From: Chloroflexota bacterium
GTDB taxonomy: Bacteria; Chloroflexota; UBA6077; JADZDV01
Reading direction: 5' to 3'
NCBI GenBank assembly: GCA_020850915.1
Contig: JADZDV010000573.1
Location: 1-6,035 of the forward strand
Length of the DNA stretch: 6,035 nucleotides
A program made the translations under genes and the position numbers. Every line of letters begins with the position of its first letter. Within the stretch, counting starts at the first letter, position 1. Of this stretch, positions 3,618 to 6,035 are shown piece after piece. The notes beneath the pieces were generated by a model, which saw only the letters and a list, made by a program, of their open reading frames with translations, was not told where the DNA came from and searched no databases.

Positions 3618-6035
3618 CGCTGCCCGACCTGCTAGCCGACGACCTGCTCGCCTGGCTCCATGCCGCCGCGGATGACCTGCCGCGGCGGGTGCTGCTCTGG
3701 CTCGATCCGCGCGCCGAGTTCAGCCGCCTGGTCGCGCACCTGGCGCCCGCGCTCGAGGCGCGGGGCGCCCATTTGCTGCGCTATGCCCCGGACGAGGGCG
3801 TGGGCCAGTTGCAGCTCAAGCTGGAGCTGCTGCGGCTGGACCGCGAGCCGGACGGTCGCGCCGTGGTCTATCTTCCCGGTTTCGACATCGAGGCATTGGA
3901 GCCGCGGCCAGATGGGCGGGCGCCGGGACTCTGGAGTGTGATCGACCGGCGCTACAAGGAGGCCATCTGGGGGCGCGGTGGCCGCTGGGAGCCTGGCGAG
4001 CTGACGGAGCCGCCCAGCCTGCTGAGCTGGCTCCGTCGCCACGGCGTGCAAGTAGCTGACGCGCGAACGGAGCGAGAGCTGGCGGCCGGCGGGGCCGACG
4101 CCCCGCTCGCTCGTTTCGCCGAGCGTCTCCTGGCCGTCGAGCCGGAGCGGTGGCACCGGCCGCTGCGCCGCTCGGACGTGGAGGCGAGTCTGGCCGGCGA
4201 CCCGCGCGATGCCCTCCGCGCCCTGCTCGTCGCGCCGGCCAACGAGGTGCGCCGCTGGGGCATCGAGCGCCCGACCGTGCTGACTCGGATCGCCGCGGAG
4301 TACGGCCTGGTGGGGCCGTCCGCCGACGCCGAGCCGGACGCGCTGGCGGATGCGTTTGCGCTCAACCTGGCGCTCGCCGAGGCCTGGGACGCCTTCGGCC
4401 GGCCGGCCGACTTCCCCTACCTGTCGCGGCTGCCGCGCTCGGCAGCGAAGCGGGAGCGTCAGGTGGCGTTCCTGCGCGGCGACGTGCTGGGCCACACCGA
4501 TCTCGGGCCGCGATTCCGTGCGCGGGTGCGCCATCTGGAGGCCAGCTACCCGCTGGCGGACTGGGCCGGCGATCGACCTGGCCAGCCGGGCGGCCTACCG
4601 CTCCTGGCGCGGGCGCGCTGGCAGAGGTTCGTGGATCGACTCTCCAGCGCAGCGGCCACGAGCTGGAAAACGGCGCGTGATCTGCTGGTGCACGAGCAAG
4701 CGGCGATTGACGCCGCGGCCTCGGCGCCCTGGGCGGGATTGGACGGCGAGATTGCCTGGCCGCTGCTCCGCGATCTCGCCGAGCTGGTCGCCCTGGCGGC
4801 GTCGATGCCGGACGAAGCGGCTTCGTTGGACCGTCCGGCTGCCCTGGTGGGGGCGTACGCCGAGCGCTGGTGGCGACTCGATCGATTGCACCTGGACGTG
4901 CGGGCGGGCGCTCACCGCCAGGCGCTGAACGTCGCCCGCCCCATCGCCGACCACGCCTACCTGGACGCGGTAAGCCGGGTGTCGGACCGCTTCGCCCTGC
5001 TCGTCGAACAGGAGGGCGTCTGGCCACCACGCGACACCCGCGGTGTGGCCGAGGTGCGAGCGGCGCTCTGGTCGCCCATCGACAGAGGGCGGCGCGCGGT
5101 GATCGTGACCGACGCCTGCCGCTGGGACCTGGCGCGGAGCCTGGCCGAAGCGCTCGGCTCGGACTGCAGCGTCAAGCCGCTGCTGGGCACGCTGCCCTCG
5201 AACACGCCGTTCGGAATGACCACGCTCCTCCCGCTGGGCGACGCGGCCATGAGCGTCGACTTCGAGACGGGCGCCGCCGTGATCCGCCGGGGCTCACCCG
5301 CGAACCTGGCAACTCGCGACGGTCGGAAAGCGTTTCTCGAGGCCGCGCTTGCGAAGCCGGGCGGCAAATCGCCACTCGCTTTCATCGAGCTGGGATCCCT
5401 GCTGCGCGACGGCCCCATGCCGTCCGCGCCGCTGGTGGTCGTCTTCGACAACGCGCTCGACGAGCAGGGCCACAAGGGGACCGAGCAGCTCCCACTGGTC
5501 GCGGATCAGCTCGTCGTCGGCCTGCGCCGGGCGATCGAACGCCTGCACGAGGCGGGCGTGGAGACGGTTCACCTCGTCACGGACCACGGCTTTCTGCTCC
5601 TGCCGCCGGCCGCGGTGGACGACCTCGGCACGCCTCAGGTGCTGCCCGCGCAGGCGCTCTACAAGCACGCTCGCTGGGCAGCCCTGAAGCCGGATGCCCC
5701 CAATGGCGAGGTGATCCGCCTGCCGCTGCCCCTGGCGCCGACCATCTGCCTGGGCCTGCCACGCGGAGTGCGGACGCTGGTGAAGGCCGAGCCCTTCCTG
5801 CACGGGGGGCTTTCGCTCCAGGAGTGCGTGGTGCCACACCTGGTGTCACGACGCGCCGCTCCGCGGAACAGGGTCGGGCTGGATTTCCAGGTGAGCGTGC
5901 CCCACCTGGCCGGCGGGACGGTGCCCGTGATCCTTCGGCCGCGACAGGATACGCCGCAGCCCGCGCTGTTTGGCGTCCAGCCGCTGCATGCCCGGCTGTG
6001 GGTGGAGACGGTAGCCGCAGGTGACCAGCCGGCCA
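3614..6035 (+). CDS. pglZ: PglZ, BREX alkaline-phosphatase-superfamily protein (3' end outside window)
   Basis: One uninterrupted frame runs from ATG 3614 through 807 codons to the window edge. The N-terminal half (about 1-480) has the helical, Trp/Arg/Ala-rich character of PglZ leader regions, including RRVLLWLDPRAEFSRLVAHL near residue 30. The PglZ phosphatase domain begins near 495 with VIVTDACRWDL. D500 is the expected metal ligand, at the place where related proteins read SDALRYE. Then come VVVFDNALDEQGHKGTE at 608-624, LVTDHGFLL at 654-662 (D657 and H658 as metal ligands), and HGGLSLQECVVPHL at 730-743 (H730). This order is typical of PglZ. Residue 503-504 (RW) differs slightly from the usual RY. 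PglZ is required for BREX defence, and in the original Streptomyces Pgl system it balances PglX toxicity. The N-terminus does not let me assign a BREX subtype. No Shine-Dalgarno is seen; ATGA overlap with a mini-ORF suggests coupling. Confidence 0.93.
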   Translation, partial: MTLPDLLADDLLAWLHAAADDLPRRVLLWLDPRAEFSRLVAHLAPALEARGAHLLRYAPDEGVGQLQLKLELLRLDREPDGRAVVYLPGFDIEALEPRPDGRAPGLWSVIDRRYKEAIWGRGGRWEPGELTEPPSLLSWLRRHGVQVADARTERELAAGGADAPLARFAERLLAVEPERWHRPLRRSDVEASLAGDPRDALRALLVAPANEVRRWGIERPTVLTRIAAEYGLVGPSADAEPDALADAFALNLALAEAWDAFGRPADFPYLSRLPRSAAKRERQVAFLRGDVLGHTDLGPRFRARVRHLEASYPLADWAGDRPGQPGGLPLLARARWQRFVDRLSSAAATSWKTARDLLVHEQAAIDAAASAPWAGLDGEIAWPLLRDLAELVALAASMPDEAASLDRPAALVGAYAERWWRLDRLHLDVRAGAHRQALNVARPIADHAYLDAVSRVSDRFALLVEQEGVWPPRDTRGVAEVRAALWSPIDRGRRAVIVTDACRWDLARSLAEALGSDCSVKPLLGTLPSNTPFGMTTLLPLGDAAMSVDFETGAAVIRRGSPANLATRDGRKAFLEAALAKPGGKSPLAFIELGSLLRDGPMPSAPLVVVFDNALDEQGHKGTEQLPLVADQLVVGLRRAIERLHEAGVETVHLVTDHGFLLLPPAAVDDLGTPQVLPAQALYKHARWAALKPDAPNGEVIRLPLPLAPTICLGLPRGVRTLVKAEPFLHGGLSLQECVVPHLVSRRAAPRNRVGLDFQVSVPHLAGGTVPVILRPRQDTPQPALFGVQPLHARLWVETVAAGDQPA

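Noticed and set aside
3632..4534. A 300-codon minus-strand frame opposite pglZ
   Set aside because: It is antisense to a well-supported PglZ frame, with low-complexity Arg/Gln/Gly composition typical of GC-rich shadow frames.
4870..6024. A 384-codon plus-strand frame in another phase
   Set aside because: It is Arg/Gly/Ala/Pro-rich with no domain, while the PglZ motifs (TDACRWD, VTDHGF, HGG) all lie in the frame that starts at 3614.
1..6035. CRISPR arrays, tRNA or rRNA genes
   Set aside because: No spaced direct repeats and no recognisable tRNA or rRNA sequence were seen on either strand.

Overview
This is a GC-rich bacterial window in which every gene reads on the + strand. It is part of a BREX/Pgl-type phage-defence locus with two toxin-antitoxin-like modules lying between two core genes. 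Codon use and the style of the PglX and PglZ proteins suggest a high-GC lineage such as Chloroflexota or Actinomycetota. That is an impression only, because there is no rRNA or tRNA marker here.

Layout: (1) Bases 1-1029 hold the C-terminal 318 codons of a PglX-like adenine-specific DNA methyltransferase whose 5' part lies upstream of the window. It is broken at 345-417 by a 71-bp TA-flanked element with terminal inverted repeats, resembling a MITE. The element shifts the frame and ends the upstream part at a TAG that it creates. Cutting out exactly 71 bp restores one continuous frame. (2) Bases 1032-1073 hold six tandem copies of the heptamer RTGAAGR, which supply start codons and Shine-Dalgarno-like sites. 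(3) Bases 1060-1807 encode a small nucleotidyltransferase and an overlapping HEPN protein (MntA/HepT-like pair). The nucleotidyltransferase has Tyr in place of the second Asp of its GSx10DxD motif. (4) Bases 1991-2031 hold a perfect 16-bp inverted repeat around a TATAAA box, directly in front of the next operon. (5) Bases 2037-3559 encode an AbiEi-family antitoxin/repressor and an AbiEii nucleotidyltransferase toxin, overlapping by one base. (6) From base 3614 to the window end runs the first 807 codons of PglZ, the alkaline-phosphatase-superfamily protein that partners PglX. Its ATG overlaps the stop of an 18-codon mini-ORF.

In BREX systems generally, PglX modifies host DNA and PglZ is needed for defence. 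A pglX-pglZ order with genes in between fits several BREX subtypes, and the subtype cannot be fixed because brxA/B/C, pglW/Y and brxL/D/H are not in view. The simplest reading is a defence island in which addiction-type modules settled between pglX and pglZ and in which the methyltransferase was later damaged by a small mobile element. Whether the locus still works is open.
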